From: Chitinophagaceae bacterium
Lineage (GTDB): Bacteria; Bacteroidota; Bacteroidia; Chitinophagales; Chitinophagaceae
Assembly: GCA_022843585.1 (NCBI GenBank)
Contig: JALHNJ010000001.1
Location: 992,001-1,056,000, forward strand
Length of the DNA stretch: 64,000 bases
Direction of reading: 5' to 3'
Shown here: piece after piece, positions 34,330 to 44,269 of the stretch
Layout of the letters: every line of letters starts with the position of its first letter
How positions within the stretch are numbered: the first letter of the stretch is position 1
The notes under the pieces: model-generated
The model's database searches: none
What the model was told of the DNA's origin: nothing
Seen by the model: only the letters and a program-made list of their open reading frames with translations
Translations under genes and position numbers: made by a program

Positions 34330-37300
34330 TTATTCAACATTAATTCTTACCCCCTCACTATGCGAAGTAAACTCCGGCGCATACATACACTGAATCGTCG
34401 TTACTCCATTGCTAAAGTTTCCTGTATGTGTAGCAAAAAGAGTGTATTCAAAAACATAGGTTCCTTTTCTTAAATAGCTAAAGAAGAAATTGGCACTGGC
34501 ATCTTTAGTGCTTTCATAGTAGCCCAATCCTCCTTGCCATTTGTACTGGCTCAATACATTTACTGGCTCTAAAGCTGATGCCCGCATATCTTTCATGTGA
34601 ACATATTCCATGTCACGGTCCACCCTTAGTTCAACTCTTACTTTTACTTTATCGCCTACTTTAATTATACCGCCTTCGTTGATCGGAGTAATTACCGGTC
34701 CACGGTCGGTGTTCTTTTCTACAAACAATTTTTTCGTCAGCTTCAGTGGCGTAGAAGCGGTAGTGATTTTATCCAGATCTTCAAAATACTGCCAGTAAAC
34801 GCCACCCCATGATGCGGACACATTGTTGTTGGTTGAACTTACATTAACACTGATATTTCCCATTGCTGGAGTTACCTGTTTGCCATCAATTGTTTTTTTG
34901 AAGTAGCCTGTACCTGCTTCTTGTTTATTATCGGTTGAACTAACTGTGGTGCTGCCTAGTTTTATTTGCACTGTTGGTTCATTGCTCAACCAATCTGTTC
35001 CTTGTAGTAATAAAGCATAACAAGCTTCAGCTGTGGCTTTCGTTGTTTTCCAGTTATTGGTTTGTTTATTTTTCAATAGCCAGGTTCTAAGATCATCCAC
35101 CGTTTTTGTGTCTTTACCAACTTCCTGGAAAGTTTCAATTAGCAATGCATGAGTTTCAATTGGTGCTTCGTACCAGAACCAACCATTCCGCTGGTCTTTC
35201 CAATACATACCCAATTCTTCATTGGTGATGGATGTTTCTTTCAACGATTTTAAAATGGCAACTGGTGTTTTTGTATCACCAGTTCTATTGAGTGCCAATG
35301 CAGTCATGCCTTGCATATACTTGCTTTGTTTTACCCAATATTCCTGTGCCTGTTTGTAATAATAGTTATAAGCTGTTTGTGAAGCGGCATCAATTTTATA
35401 TTCGGGAAAAAAGCTGCGCATATATAAGTACTGTACCTGTAAATAACTAATATTCTGTTGCTTCAGATTTACTTTGTATTTAATCAGATTATCATAATCC
35501 TCTTTTATCTTTTTATCTAAATACGGGATGGCTGTTGTAAGTATTGCTTTTAATTTATCATCCTGTCCTGCGGCAATACCTTTTAATTTTTTCAAATGAC
35601 CAATACCTGTAACAATGTATTGAGTAATGTAACGATCATCTGGGCCACCGCTAAACCATACAAAACCGCCGTTCGGGCTTTGCATTTGTTTTAATTTGTT
35701 ATAGGTGTTGTCGAGCTGTTCACTCATTTTCACCATATCAAATAGCAGTGCTATGTTTCTTTTTTGTTCTGTTTCATTTTTTGCCTGCAATACCCAGGGT
35801 GTTTCTTCCAGCAATATGGCTTTTAGCTCCTGGTTTTTTTGCAGGTTACTCATTAATGCAGCCGTATCTTTTATTTTCCATTGATCAAACACCTGCTTGA
35901 TGCGGGGTGATGAATTGGAAATATAAGAGGCTAATGAATTTGCATAATATCGATTCCAGTTTTGCTCAGCACATTCATATGGAAATTCCATTAAGTAAGG
36001 CAAAGCTTGAACCGCATACCAGGCTGGGTTAGAAGTATATTCCAGCGTTAACGCATAATGTTGTAAACTTTCACTCTTGCCACTATTCAATAATTTATCA
36101 AAGGAGAAATTCTTTGTGCCGGTTCCTCTCATTGGTAAAGTAATTGTCTCTGTTACCAGCATGCGGTTGGTGAGTACAGGCAATATATTTTCTTCTCCAT
36201 CACTAAAGTTGCCAGCTTTGGCAACAATTCTCCAGGTTAATGCTTTATTAAACTGGTAAGGAATTTCAATAGGAAATTTCACAGCTTCACTTTGACCCGC
36301 AGCAACGGTAAAGTATTGGTTGGGTATAACACTTTTAAAACGACCGTCTACTCTTTCATTTGTTTCGGCATCGAACAATTGAAATTCTGCAGTTCCTGTT
36401 AATTCTTTATCCGATAGGTTTACAATCTTAGTACTAAATTCCATTTTATCGCCTTCCCGCATAAATCGTGGCGCATTCGGCTGCACCATTAATTCTTTCT
36501 GTGTGACGATCTCTTTGGTGCTCATACCAAAGGCTGCTTCTTTAGTATGCACCATTGCCATGAATTTCCATTTGGTCAATGCTTCCGGCATAGTAAATGA
36601 AAACTCAATTGCACCAGTGCTGTCCGTTTTTAGATCGGGCAAGAAGAACGCAGTTTCATTGAAGTTCTTGCGAATCTTAACATCTCCAGATTGCTCAGTA
36701 GAGCCCGGCTCCTTATCCGTTTGATCGGTTACTCCATCAGCATCGGCTTCTGGTACTGGAGGTTTAGGTAAACGCATTAACCTCGCATTTTCTTCAGATT
36801 TTTCTTCAGTTATATACCCATCCGTTGTAGATATACCCGGCGCATTGCCAGTTAAAGCCCTCCTAACGCCACCCCCATAGTATGTCATTTCTTCATTGTA
36901 CAAAAGATAATCATATCGCTTGTCAACATATTTATTTTCATCATCTGCAATATATCGTTGGTACGAGTCATGCCTGGTAAAGTTTTGTGTTCCCGACCAA
37001 CTGCGACCGCCATAATACGAAGGCCAGATACTTGGTTTATACCAGTTATGTGCATAGAATTGATCCAGTGAAGCATCGTACATGCTAGCCAGCATTTCAG
37101 CAGCCACTTTTTCTTTTTTATAGCCGCTGATCTTTACTTTCCATTTTTCTTCACTACCCGGTAATGTTTTATCCCGGTAGGTTGCATATTCAACCGTCAA
37201 ATCTTTATTGGTCCAGGGAATATAAATTGACTGGCTTAATTGATAATAGCGGTTGTGTTTTACAAACATCCAGCTTACACCGTATCCGCCACGATCTGCT

Positions 37301-40300
37301 TCCGTAACCGGGAAAGTGAAGTTTATTTTTTGATTATTGAGTTGAATAAAATCGTATGATTGATCTCCTGCATTTTTATCTATTTGACGTACTACAAATA
37401 AATTATCAGCAGCAGTACCCACTCCAATTTTTGCGGACTCACCCGGCTCTGCAGTTGTTTTATTATTTCCAGTCCACAAATAGGCGGGACTATTCAGTTG
37501 ATCGCTTTTTTCATCAAACAACTCTATATACCTAACATCTTTTACAACTTCGCCATTCTTATCTTTTGTTTCTATTTCAATAATATAAAAGCCGGGGCTG
37601 TATTTCCCTCCTGAGTTTGCCGAAGGATCTATTTTCCATTCTCCATTTTCTGAAGTTGGATTAGTTTTACTAAAAATCTCTTGTCCCTTATCCCAGCTTC
37701 TCGAATCAGTTTCATTATCATACTCATCGTACGGGAAGTTTTTAATGTAGTCTGCTTTTGTCATTACGAATTGGTCAGGTCTTTCCCAATAGCGGTCACG
37801 GATCAATCTTTTTTCTTCTTTCAATTTAGAGATGGTTACTTTAACCGTTGAAGGTTCGTACTCGCCATTCATATTTTCTGTGCGAATGCTTAGTTTCTTC
37901 AAACTATCAGCAGGCATGGTAGCAGGAATGTTGGCTACCAGTATTAATGATTTATAACTTACAGAAACCGATTTCTCTCCGCTTCTTGTTTCACCATTAA
38001 TATCTGTTACGTCTGCATACACGGTGTAGTCAAATACCGGTTCAAATTTTTTCTCGATCTTCAGATCAGGTATAGCCGTAAACTCTACTACAAATTTTCC
38101 GTCCTTATCTGTTTTTACTTCTCCATGTGCTATTTCCATTTCCTCTGCAGGTGGCTGCCACCAACGCCAGAATAACCATGGATATAAGAATCGGGGTTGA
38201 CGAACAACCCTATATTTTACAACAGCACCATCAATATTATTACCGGCATACGCTTTTGCAATACCCGTTACCGCTATTTTATCATTTACTTTATAAGTTC
38301 CTTTGATGGGCTCATAATCCACATAAAATTTTGGACGTTTATATTCTTCTACATGAAATACTGAATTACCGCCATCGTCTTTTGTAAAAATGGTAAACTG
38401 TCCATTAATACCGGTTTGTGGTAATTGAAATTTGCCGTTGAATGAACCATACTCATTTGTTTTTATTTTAATGGTATCTATATTTTTGTAGTTCGCATCT
38501 CTGAGTATTACAGTGGTTGTATAATCACTTCTAACACGACCTGTTTTGTCTTTTGCGTTTTTGCTTAAAACAATTCCTTTAAAGTAAACCGTTTGTCCGG
38601 GTCTGTAAATACTTCTGTCTGTAAAAAGATGTATGGAGGTAGTTGCTTTAGATTCATTATTATTTTCTGCATTGTAATAATAATAGTAATCATAGACGAG
38701 GTCATTCATAAACAGCTTGTCGCTATTATGTACTACTTCCAGCAGGTAGGTATAATTGCTGTAGTTGTTGTTGTTTATTCCCTTGATTCTTTCCATTTTG
38801 AAGAATCCGTTAGCATCCGTTGTATAAGCTTTGCCTTTTTCTTTTATATATTTTGATTCTCTGTAATCGTATTTCTGCTCCCATACTTGTACGTCTGCTT
38901 TTGCAAGAGGTTGCCCATTGTTTCGGTTTAGCACAAAAAAATCATTATTATTATTTACATAGCTGATGTTCGACACAAAAAAAAGTCTTGCTCCCAAAAC
39001 GATTTTTTTACCCGTAAAGTCATTGTCATTAGATGCCAGCAATACATATTCTCCGGTAGGTAAGGCATCAGATTTAATTTCTACTGCATGTTGTTGAAGG
39101 TCGTTGGTGGCGGGCAAAGATTGTTGCCAGCTTTTTACCGGCGTACTTTCAATAAGTGCCGACCAATATTTTTCATCAGATTGATTAGCTAACAGGTTTT
39201 TTATTTTCTCATCGGCTTTAATTATCCGTAAATAAAGTGTGTTGAAATTTTTATAATTCACAAAAACCCGGAATGGTTGTTCTGGGACATTTACTTTTTC
39301 TACACTAAACTGTAAGGATTTACTGTTTATTTGATTTAGTAAGTTTTGTGCATTTATTTTTCCTTCTGATGAATCTTTCTGTTGAGCTATTCTTTCAGCA
39401 ATTTCTTTTGCTTTAACTCTTGCAAAACGATTGGTAGTATCTCCGTAAGGTTTATAAGTGTTTGCCTTTTCATTGTAATAAGCAGCTACCATGTACCAGG
39501 CCTGTGCAGCAGCTGGGGTAGCAGCATATTGATTGGCTATATGATTGATGGCGTTGAAATAAAGCTGGTCTTTTTCAGGATGTGTTGATTTGCTTTTTAC
39601 AAACTCAATTCTTTTAATATCTGCATCGATTAACGCATCAGGCTTTGCATCTTTCAGGTGAAAGGCAATAAGCTTCTGATAAATTAAAAGAGCTTTATGC
39701 TGTAGTGACAGTGAATCACTGGTAGCGAATTTCCGGGTTATAAAATCTGCAGCGGGATCAAATGCACTGGCCTGGTTGATTTCAAAAGCATAGGCAGGTT
39801 TTGAAATATCCCGTTCATCATTCTCAAAATAAGCAATGGCACGTTGAGCCAGCAGGTCGTAAAGGGTAGGGCGGAGATGCCTCATATTACCTTTAACTAT
39901 TACAGCATCAAATTGATTCAGCTTTGTTTGCTGTAAAAGTTTTTCTTCTTTAACCGAAGCCAGGTAAAGAGAGCTGATTGTTTTATGGAAATCTTCCGCA
40001 TCCCAGGTAGCAATATCCGTCTTGTTGAAGTTTACAGTTTTAGTACGGTCATATATTTTCCAACGGTTGCGTTGGAAGTAGCTCCAGTAGCGATCTGCGA
40101 GATAACTTTTTAAAATAGATACAACAGGTTCTTTACTTATTGATATTTCTTTTTCTATTTCAGCAATGGAAAGGGCAGCATTGTCTTCCCTGTTGTCAAC
40201 TTGAAGAGAAGTGATATACATCAATGACTTAATAATTTGTGCATCCTGCTTTTCTTTTTTTGCAAGGGCATAAATTTTCTTTACTTCATCTAAGGCGGAT

Positions 40301-40440
40301 TTAGGCAGACCCTGGTTGGTAAAGTCTTCCACTTTTTTCCAGGCAGCTTCGTAGTTTTTTATAGGGTTTTGGCTATTTGCATTCATTGTAAAAAAACCAG
40401 CTAAAAGGGTTATAAAAAATATTGATCTTAATTGTTGCAT
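34330..40440 (-). CDS. Alpha-2-macroglobulin family protein
   Basis: 2036 residues, the largest gene here. Signal peptide ends TMNANSQ. An N-terminal helical repeat region (1-400) is followed by MG/MG2 domains from about 600 (HLFTDRSIYRPGQTVYFKG, the family signature), a bait-like acidic stretch near 1240-1260, the A2M core (FNETAFFLPDLKTDSTGAIEFSFTMPEALTKW) and a thioester domain. The site CAEQ is at Cys1490-Gln1493, matching the C-x-E-Q thioester consensus, with the alpha/alpha toroid after it. Bacterial macroglobulins trap proteases in the periplasm, often next to penicillin-binding protein 1C; that partner is absent here. Promoter region shared with DUF4476 is 354 nt. Confidence 0.93.
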   Translation of the reverse strand: MQQLRSIFFITLLAGFFTMNANSQNPIKNYEAAWKKVEDFTNQGLPKSALDEVKKIYALAKKEKQDAQIIKSLMYITSLQVDNREDNAALSIAEIEKEISISKEPVVSILKSYLADRYWSYFQRNRWKIYDRTKTVNFNKTDIATWDAEDFHKTISSLYLASVKEEKLLQQTKLNQFDAVIVKGNMRHLRPTLYDLLAQRAIAYFENDERDISKPAYAFEINQASAFDPAADFITRKFATSDSLSLQHKALLIYQKLIAFHLKDAKPDALIDADIKRIEFVKSKSTHPEKDQLYFNAINHIANQYAATPAAAQAWYMVAAYYNEKANTYKPYGDTTNRFARVKAKEIAERIAQQKDSSEGKINAQNLLNQINSKSLQFSVEKVNVPEQPFRVFVNYKNFNTLYLRIIKADEKIKNLLANQSDEKYWSALIESTPVKSWQQSLPATNDLQQHAVEIKSDALPTGEYVLLASNDNDFTGKKIVLGARLFFVSNISYVNNNNDFFVLNRNNGQPLAKADVQVWEQKYDYRESKYIKEKGKAYTTDANGFFKMERIKGINNNNYSNYTYLLEVVHNSDKLFMNDLVYDYYYYYNAENNNESKATTSIHLFTDRSIYRPGQTVYFKGIVLSKNAKDKTGRVRSDYTTTVILRDANYKNIDTIKIKTNEYGSFNGKFQLPQTGINGQFTIFTKDDGGNSVFHVEEYKRPKFYVDYEPIKGTYKVNDKIAVTGIAKAYAGNNIDGAVVKYRVVRQPRFLYPWLFWRWWQPPAEEMEIAHGEVKTDKDGKFVVEFTAIPDLKIEKKFEPVFDYTVYADVTDINGETRSGEKSVSVSYKSLILVANIPATMPADSLKKLSIRTENMNGEYEPSTVKVTISKLKEEKRLIRDRYWERPDQFVMTKADYIKNFPYDEYDNETDSRSWDKGQEIFSKTNPTSENGEWKIDPSANSGGKYSPGFYIIEIETKDKNGEVVKDVRYIELFDEKSDQLNSPAYLWTGNNKTTAEPGESAKIGVGTAADNLFVVRQIDKNAGDQSYDFIQLNNQKINFTFPVTEADRGGYGVSWMFVKHNRYYQLSQSIYIPWTNKDLTVEYATYRDKTLPGSEEKWKVKISGYKKEKVAAEMLASMYDASLDQFYAHNWYKPSIWPSYYGGRSWSGTQNFTRHDSYQRYIADDENKYVDKRYDYLLYNEEMTYYGGGVRRALTGNAPGISTTDGYITEEKSEENARLMRLPKPPVPEADADGVTDQTDKEPGSTEQSGDVKIRKNFNETAFFLPDLKTDSTGAIEFSFTMPEALTKWKFMAMVHTKEAAFGMSTKEIVTQKELMVQPNAPRFMREGDKMEFSTKIVNLSDKELTGTAEFQLFDAETNERVDGRFKSVIPNQYFTVAAGQSEAVKFPIEIPYQFNKALTWRIVAKAGNFSDGEENILPVLTNRMLVTETITLPMRGTGTKNFSFDKLLNSGKSESLQHYALTLEYTSNPAWYAVQALPYLMEFPYECAEQNWNRYYANSLASYISNSSPRIKQVFDQWKIKDTAALMSNLQKNQELKAILLEETPWVLQAKNETEQKRNIALLFDMVKMSEQLDNTYNKLKQMQSPNGGFVWFSGGPDDRYITQYIVTGIGHLKKLKGIAAGQDDKLKAILTTAIPYLDKKIKEDYDNLIKYKVNLKQQNISYLQVQYLYMRSFFPEYKIDAASQTAYNYYYKQAQEYWVKQSKYMQGMTALALNRTGDTKTPVAILKSLKETSITNEELGMYWKDQRNGWFWYEAPIETHALLIETFQEVGKDTKTVDDLRTWLLKNKQTNNWKTTKATAEACYALLLQGTDWLSNEPTVQIKLGSTTVSSTDNKQEAGTGYFKKTIDGKQVTPAMGNISVNVSSTNNNVSASWGGVYWQYFEDLDKITTASTPLKLTKKLFVEKNTDRGPVITPINEGGIIKVGDKVKVRVELRVDRDMEYVHMKDMRASALEPVNVLSQYKWQGGLGYYESTKDASANFFFSYLRKGTYVFEYTLFATHTGNFSNGVTTIQCMYAPEFTSHSEGVRINVE

Positions 40441-40794
40441 TCTTATGCTTTTTAAATTTAATACAAGGTAATTAATCTTATGCGCCCATAAGATGCAGGA
40501 AGGAAATGAATTTCATAAATAGCCTGCTTGTACTGCTTACATAGACGAGTTAAAAGCAATTTGGCTGCCAATAAAAGGAAATTGAAAAATATTTTTTGTA
40601 AGGATGTCTGTTTATTACTTAAATGCAGATGACATAAAATCCTTTACCATCAAGCACTCCCGCATAAACCCGCAATCTTTGTTTTAAAGCCACGTATTCC
40701 TTTAACTTTTTGTTGCAATGATTTTTGTATAGGTGGCATATGCTTTGAAAATGTTCATTCAATAAACAATTTTACAAACCTAAAAACATGAACC
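40441..40794. other. 354-nt divergent intergenic region
   Basis: Lies between the divergent macroglobulin and DUF4476 genes and must hold both promoters. It contains a small hairpin (CTTATG / CATAAG, about 40478-40493). On the + strand, an imperfect -7-like ATGCTTTG lies near 40741 and several TTTTTG tracts near 40705-40730. No exact TAnnTTTG with proper -33 was found on either strand, and no ORF. Confidence 0.5.
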
Positions 40795-41514
40795 ATGAAA
40801 AAATTTTTTACCCTTTTATTAAGCTCACTGTTCTCACTTTCTCTTCTTGCCTTCGATGGAAATCGATTAAGCGTTGCCACCGTTGCTAACGGAATGAACC
40901 TATCAATTGAAATTGATGGCAGAAAGTTTAAGATGCAAGACAACAGTATTACCCTCAGTAATCTTTCTGAAGGCAGCCATAACATCCGTATTTACCGGGA
41001 TAAAAAGAAGAATGGTAACGGCTTCGGTTTTGGCCAGGCAAAAAAACAAGAGATCATTTATGCCAGCAATGTTTACCTGAAAAGAGGTTTTCATACTGAT
41101 ATAACTGTAAACCGCTTTGGCAAAGTATTGGTAGATGAAAGAAGAATTACCAACAACGAAAGCGATGAATGGTTTGAAGATGAAGACATCTATGATGATG
41201 GAAGTTGGGACAATGGTTATAGCAATGTAATGACTGCCCGTGATTTTGAATCTGTAAAAGAACAAATTCGCAAAGAGTGGTTTGAAAGCAGTCGTTTGGT
41301 TTCCGTTAAAACAATCATCAGTAAAAACAACTTTACTACTCAGCAGGTAAAAGAAATGATGTTGCTTTTCACTTTTGAGAACAACAGATTAGAAGTGGCA
41401 AAAGCTGCTTACCGCAGAACAGTTGATAAGCAACGCTACTTCGAATTGAATGATGCGTTTACTTTTAGCAGTAGCAGAGATGAGTTGGCCCGTTTTATCC
41501 GTGAATCGAGATAG
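40795..41514 (+). CDS. Secreted DUF4476-domain protein
   Basis: 239 residues. Signal peptide of about 19 residues (LLSSLFSLSLLAF). An N-terminal beta-domain (MNLSIEIDGRKFKMQDNSI, NIRIYRDKK) is followed by an acidic linker (EDEDIYDDGSWDN) and the C-terminal DUF4476 helical domain at about 145-239 (FESVKEQIRKEWFESSRL, VKEMMLLFTFENNRLEVAK). The family is found almost only in Bacteroidota and its function is unknown. The stop TAG is the first three bases of a heptamer array; a good terminator follows. Confidence 0.88.
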   Translation: MKKFFTLLLSSLFSLSLLAFDGNRLSVATVANGMNLSIEIDGRKFKMQDNSITLSNLSEGSHNIRIYRDKKKNGNGFGFGQAKKQEIIYASNVYLKRGFHTDITVNRFGKVLVDERRITNNESDEWFEDEDIYDDGSWDNGYSNVMTARDFESVKEQIRKEWFESSRLVSVKTIISKNNFTTQQVKEMMLLFTFENNRLEVAKAAYRRTVDKQRYFELNDAFTFSSSRDELARFIRESR

Positions 41515-41539
41515 TCAATAGTGAAAAGTGAATGGTGAA
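41512..41539 (+). repeat. Four-unit heptamer array (NRGTSAA) including the DUF4476 stop codon
   Basis: Starts TAGTCAA, TAGTGAA; TAG of the first unit is the stop. TGA or TAG trinucleotides at 41519, 41529 and 41536 cover all three frames. Confidence 0.88.
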
Positions 41540-41568
41540 CTATCGCCGCGTAGAACCCCTTGAAATAA

Positions 41569-41596
41569 AAAGCCCTCCGGAATTTCGGAGGGCTTT
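41569..41596. terminator. Bidirectional terminator between DUF4476 and sucD
   Basis: Perfect 11-bp stem AAAGCCCTCCG / CGGAGGGCTTT with a 6-nt loop, flanked by T-rich sequence on the + strand and by A-rich sequence (Ts on the minus strand) on the other side. A second short palindrome, ATACATTC / GAATGTAT, lies at 41613-41631. Confidence 0.88.
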
Positions 41597-41634
41597 GTTT
41601 ATGTTGTGACTTATACATTCAGCGAATGTATTTA

Positions 41635-41662
41635 TTGACTATTCACTACTGACAATTCACTT
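41635..41662 (-). repeat. Four-unit heptamer array overlapping the sucD stop
   Basis: Minus strand units AAGTGAA, then TTGTCAG and TAG-type units, contiguous. AAG is the last codon of sucD and TGA its stop. Inverted relative to the array at 41512-41539; together they bracket the terminator. Confidence 0.85.
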
Positions 41663-42532
41663 TCCTATCACTTCTGCCATCTTCTTTCCAATATCAGCAG
41701 GACTACTTACTACATGAATGCCACATTCCGCCATAATCTTCATTTTAGCAGCAGCAGTATCATCAGCACCTCCTACAATTGCTCCGGCATGTCCCATACG
41801 GCGACCGGGAGGTGCAGTTTGACCGGCTATAAATCCTACCACCGGTTTTTTATTTCCCGTTGCTTTTATCCAGTTGGCTGCTTCCGCTTCCATACCACCA
41901 CCAATTTCGCCAATCATGACTATGGCATCCGTTTCGGGATCATTCATAAATAACTCAACTGCTTCTTTGGTTGGTGTGCCAATAATTGGGTCACCACCAA
42001 TACCAATGGCTGTAGAAATACCTAAACCAGCTTTTGCTACCTGGTCGGCTGCTTCGTAGGTTAATGTTCCCGACTTTGAAACGATACCAATACGACCGGG
42101 TTTAAAAATAAAGCCGGGCATAATGCCAACTTTACATTCATCAGAAGTGATGATGCCCGGACAATTTGGTCCTATTAGTCTTGTATCCTTTCCCTGTAAA
42201 TAATTTTTCACCTTCACCATATCCTGTACCGGAATACCTTCAGTAATACAGACTACTAAAGCAACACCTGCATCAGCAGCTTCCATAATCGCATCTGCGG
42301 CAAATGCAGGCGGAACGAAAATGATGCTTACATCTGCCCCGGTAGCTTTTACACAATCCACCACTGTATTAAATATAGGTCTCTCCAAATGGGTGCCGCC
42401 ACCTTTTCCCGGGGTAACACCACCCACTACGTTTGTTCCATACTCGATCATTTGAGTAGCATGGAATGTACCTTCTGTACCTGTAAAACCTTGTACTAAA
42501 ATCTTCGAATTTTTATTAACGAGAATACTCAT
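41657..42532 (-). CDS. sucD: Succinyl-CoA synthetase alpha subunit
   Basis: Substrate-level phosphorylation step of the TCA cycle. 291 residues. CoA-binding N-terminal fold ([23 protein letters not shown]), conserved GPNCPGII, and the phosphorylated His in [13 protein letters not shown]. The beta subunit sucC is not in this window, so the two are unlinked, as in many Bacteroidota. A TATTTTTG box (42555-42562) lies 22 nt before the ATG. The stop lies in a heptamer array shared with the convergent DUF4476 gene. Confidence 0.96.
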   Translation of the reverse strand: MSILVNKNSKILVQGFTGTEGTFHATQMIEYGTNVVGGVTPGKGGGTHLERPIFNTVVDCVKATGADVSIIFVPPAFAADAIMEAADAGVALVVCITEGIPVQDMVKVKNYLQGKDTRLIGPNCPGIITSDECKVGIMPGFIFKPGRIGIVSKSGTLTYEAADQVAKAGLGISTAIGIGGDPIIGTPTKEAVELFMNDPETDAIVMIGEIGGGMEAEAANWIKATGNKKPVVGFIAGQTAPPGRRMGHAGAIVGGADDTAAAKMKIMAECGIHVVSSPADIGKKMAEVIGK

Positions 42533-42554
42533 ATTTATGCTTTAAAAGTTGCCG

Positions 42555-42562
42555 CAAAAATA
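42555..42562 (-). promoter_or_regulatory. sucD -7 box
   Basis: TATTTTTG then CGGC on the minus strand; -33 not recognisable. Confidence 0.45.
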
Positions 42563-42646
42563 AGGGATTTGGTGGGTTTTAAAGAGAGCTATTCGTGGCC
42601 ACAGGTGCGAATTCCCCAGTAACTCTGCCATTGGGCTATACAGAAA

Positions 42647-43498
42647 TTAATTTTCTTCATCCGGAGGTGGTACAAGGGTAGGAGCATCTTTATCCATCAA
42701 TTCTTCCATGTTTCGGTTATTGGAAATTTTACCAGTCTCTTCCAGCATCCGCATATCTTTTGCATCCTGTAAAAATTCCGAAGCAAAAATAAAATCATTC
42801 AGCCGTTGGTTCTTACTGAAAATGATCTCTTTGTTAGTGCCTTCCCATTCTTTATTGCCCAAGTACATATATAAAATGTAATTGCCAATTTCCATTACAC
42901 TATTCATGTCATGGGTGTTTATAACTGTGGTAATATTATATTCAACTGTTATTTCCTTAATAAGTTTATCAATTACAAGAGATGTTAATGGGTCAAGCCC
43001 GGAATTAGGCTCATCACAAAAGAGATATTTAGGATTCAGCACAACGGCTCTTGCGAGGGCAACCCTTTTTTTCATACCACCGCTTAGTTCGGCAGGAAAT
43101 TTTTTATTGGCATCCACCAGGTTTACCCTTGCTAAAACTTCATTTACCCGTTCCAGCTTTTTTTTATAAGAATCTTTGGTAAACATGTTTAATGGAAACA
43201 TCACATTTTCCTGCACATTTAAACTATCAAATAATGCAGAGCCTTGAAATAACATTCCAATTTCTTTACGAATCTCTGTCTTTTCCTGCCCTTTCATTTC
43301 GGTGAAGTTTTGCCCATCGTATAATACTGCCCCTTCATCTGGTTCAAACAAGCCCACCATGCATTTTTGCAATACCGTTTTCCCGCTACCACTGGAGCCG
43401 ATAATAAGATTACACTGTCCCGCTTTCATTACGGCACTCACATCCTCAATGACAACTTTTTCACCAAAACTTTTCTTTATATTTTTTACTTCAATCAT
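42647..43498 (-). CDS. mlaF: ABC transporter ATP-binding protein, MlaF type
   Basis: ATPase of a phospholipid-transport (Mla) ABC system that keeps outer-membrane lipid asymmetry. 283 residues from ATG 43498 (IEVKNIKKSFGEKVVIEDV); an upstream in-frame start would overlap mlaE. Walker A GSSGSGKT, signature LSGGMKKRVALARA, Walker B YLFCDEPNSGLDP, and the switch His in NTHDM. A C-terminal extension ends APTLVPPPDEEN. It starts 7 nt after mlaE. The MlaD-type binding protein is not adjacent. Confidence 0.92.
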   Translation of the reverse strand: MIEVKNIKKSFGEKVVIEDVSAVMKAGQCNLIIGSSGSGKTVLQKCMVGLFEPDEGAVLYDGQNFTEMKGQEKTEIRKEIGMLFQGSALFDSLNVQENVMFPLNMFTKDSYKKKLERVNEVLARVNLVDANKKFPAELSGGMKKRVALARAVVLNPKYLFCDEPNSGLDPLTSLVIDKLIKEITVEYNITTVINTHDMNSVMEIGNYILYMYLGNKEWEGTNKEIIFSKNQRLNDFIFASEFLQDAKDMRMLEETGKISNNRNMEELMDKDAPTLVPPPDEEN

Positions 43499-43505
43499 TC
43501 GATAA

Positions 43506-44243
43506 CTATAACAATAGGGCTGATAAAATGTAATCTGCAAATAATATCAGTATGCAGCTAACTACCACTGCTTTTGTACTGGCTCTTCCAATTTCTAATG
43601 CCCCTCCTTTTACATAATAACCATAAAATGCAGGTATGCTTGCAATAATAAAAGAAAACACATAGGCTTTTATCAACGCAAAAATTACATTGTATGGTAC
43701 AAAAAATTCAAGTAATCCTTTATCAAAAATGCTACCCGAAATAATGCCAGAAGCAGTACCGGCTAATCTTCCCCCCAAAATGCCTAGGCACATGGCTATA
43801 ACCACGAGTAATGGAATCATTAATAATGCGGCAACTATTTTAGGAAGTATCAGATAGGTTTTTGTATTAATCCCCATTATCTCTAATGCATCAATTTGTT
43901 CACTTACCCGCATATTACCTAACTCACTGGCAATACGGCTACCGGCTACACCTGCTAATACAATACTTACAAGCGTAGGGGCAAATTCAAGAATAACAGT
44001 ATCTCTTACAATTTGTGCAATAGTAGATGGTGGAATTAACGGGCTTACTAACTGATAGGCTGTTTGTATGGTGGAAACCGCACCAATAAAAACAGAAATG
44101 ATTGCAACGATGCCCAAGGAACCAAAACCGATTTCAGTACATTGGTGAATAAACTCTTTCCAATACATCTTTCCGTTCTCCGGTTTGGAGAACATTCCTT
44201 TAAGCATCAAGAGGTATCGGCCTATGTCGTTGAAAATCGTCAT
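43506..44243 (-). CDS. mlaE: ABC transporter permease, MlaE family
   Basis: Membrane subunit of the same lipid transporter. 245 residues from ATG 44243 (TIFNDIGRYLLMLKGMF); the earlier in-frame start at 44282 lies in the maeB hairpin. Five or so membrane segments. The family core EFAPTLVSIVLAGVAGSRIASELGNMRVSEQIDALEIMG is exact. The gene precedes mlaF with a 7-nt gap. A one-mismatch -7 box, TATCTTAG, lies at 44252-44259. Confidence 0.92.
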   Translation of the reverse strand: MTIFNDIGRYLLMLKGMFSKPENGKMYWKEFIHQCTEIGFGSLGIVAIISVFIGAVSTIQTAYQLVSPLIPPSTIAQIVRDTVILEFAPTLVSIVLAGVAGSRIASELGNMRVSEQIDALEIMGINTKTYLILPKIVAALLMIPLLVVIAMCLGILGGRLAGTASGIISGSIFDKGLLEFFVPYNVIFALIKAYVFSFIIASIPAFYGYYVKGGALEIGRASTKAVVVSCILILFADYILSALLL

Positions 44244-44251
44244 ATAATGTG

Positions 44252-44259
44252 CTAAGATA
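44252..44259 (-). promoter_or_regulatory. mlaE candidate -7 box
   Basis: TATCTTAG on the minus strand, one mismatch to TAnnTTTG, 8 nt before the ATG. Confidence 0.35.
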
Positions 44260-44269
44260 CAGTATGAAA

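Noticed and set aside
42590-42645. tRNA-like stretch on the minus strand (TAGCCCAATGGCAGAG resembling a D-arm)
   Set aside because: No matching acceptor stem, anticodon arm or T-arm can be formed; at most a decayed fragment.
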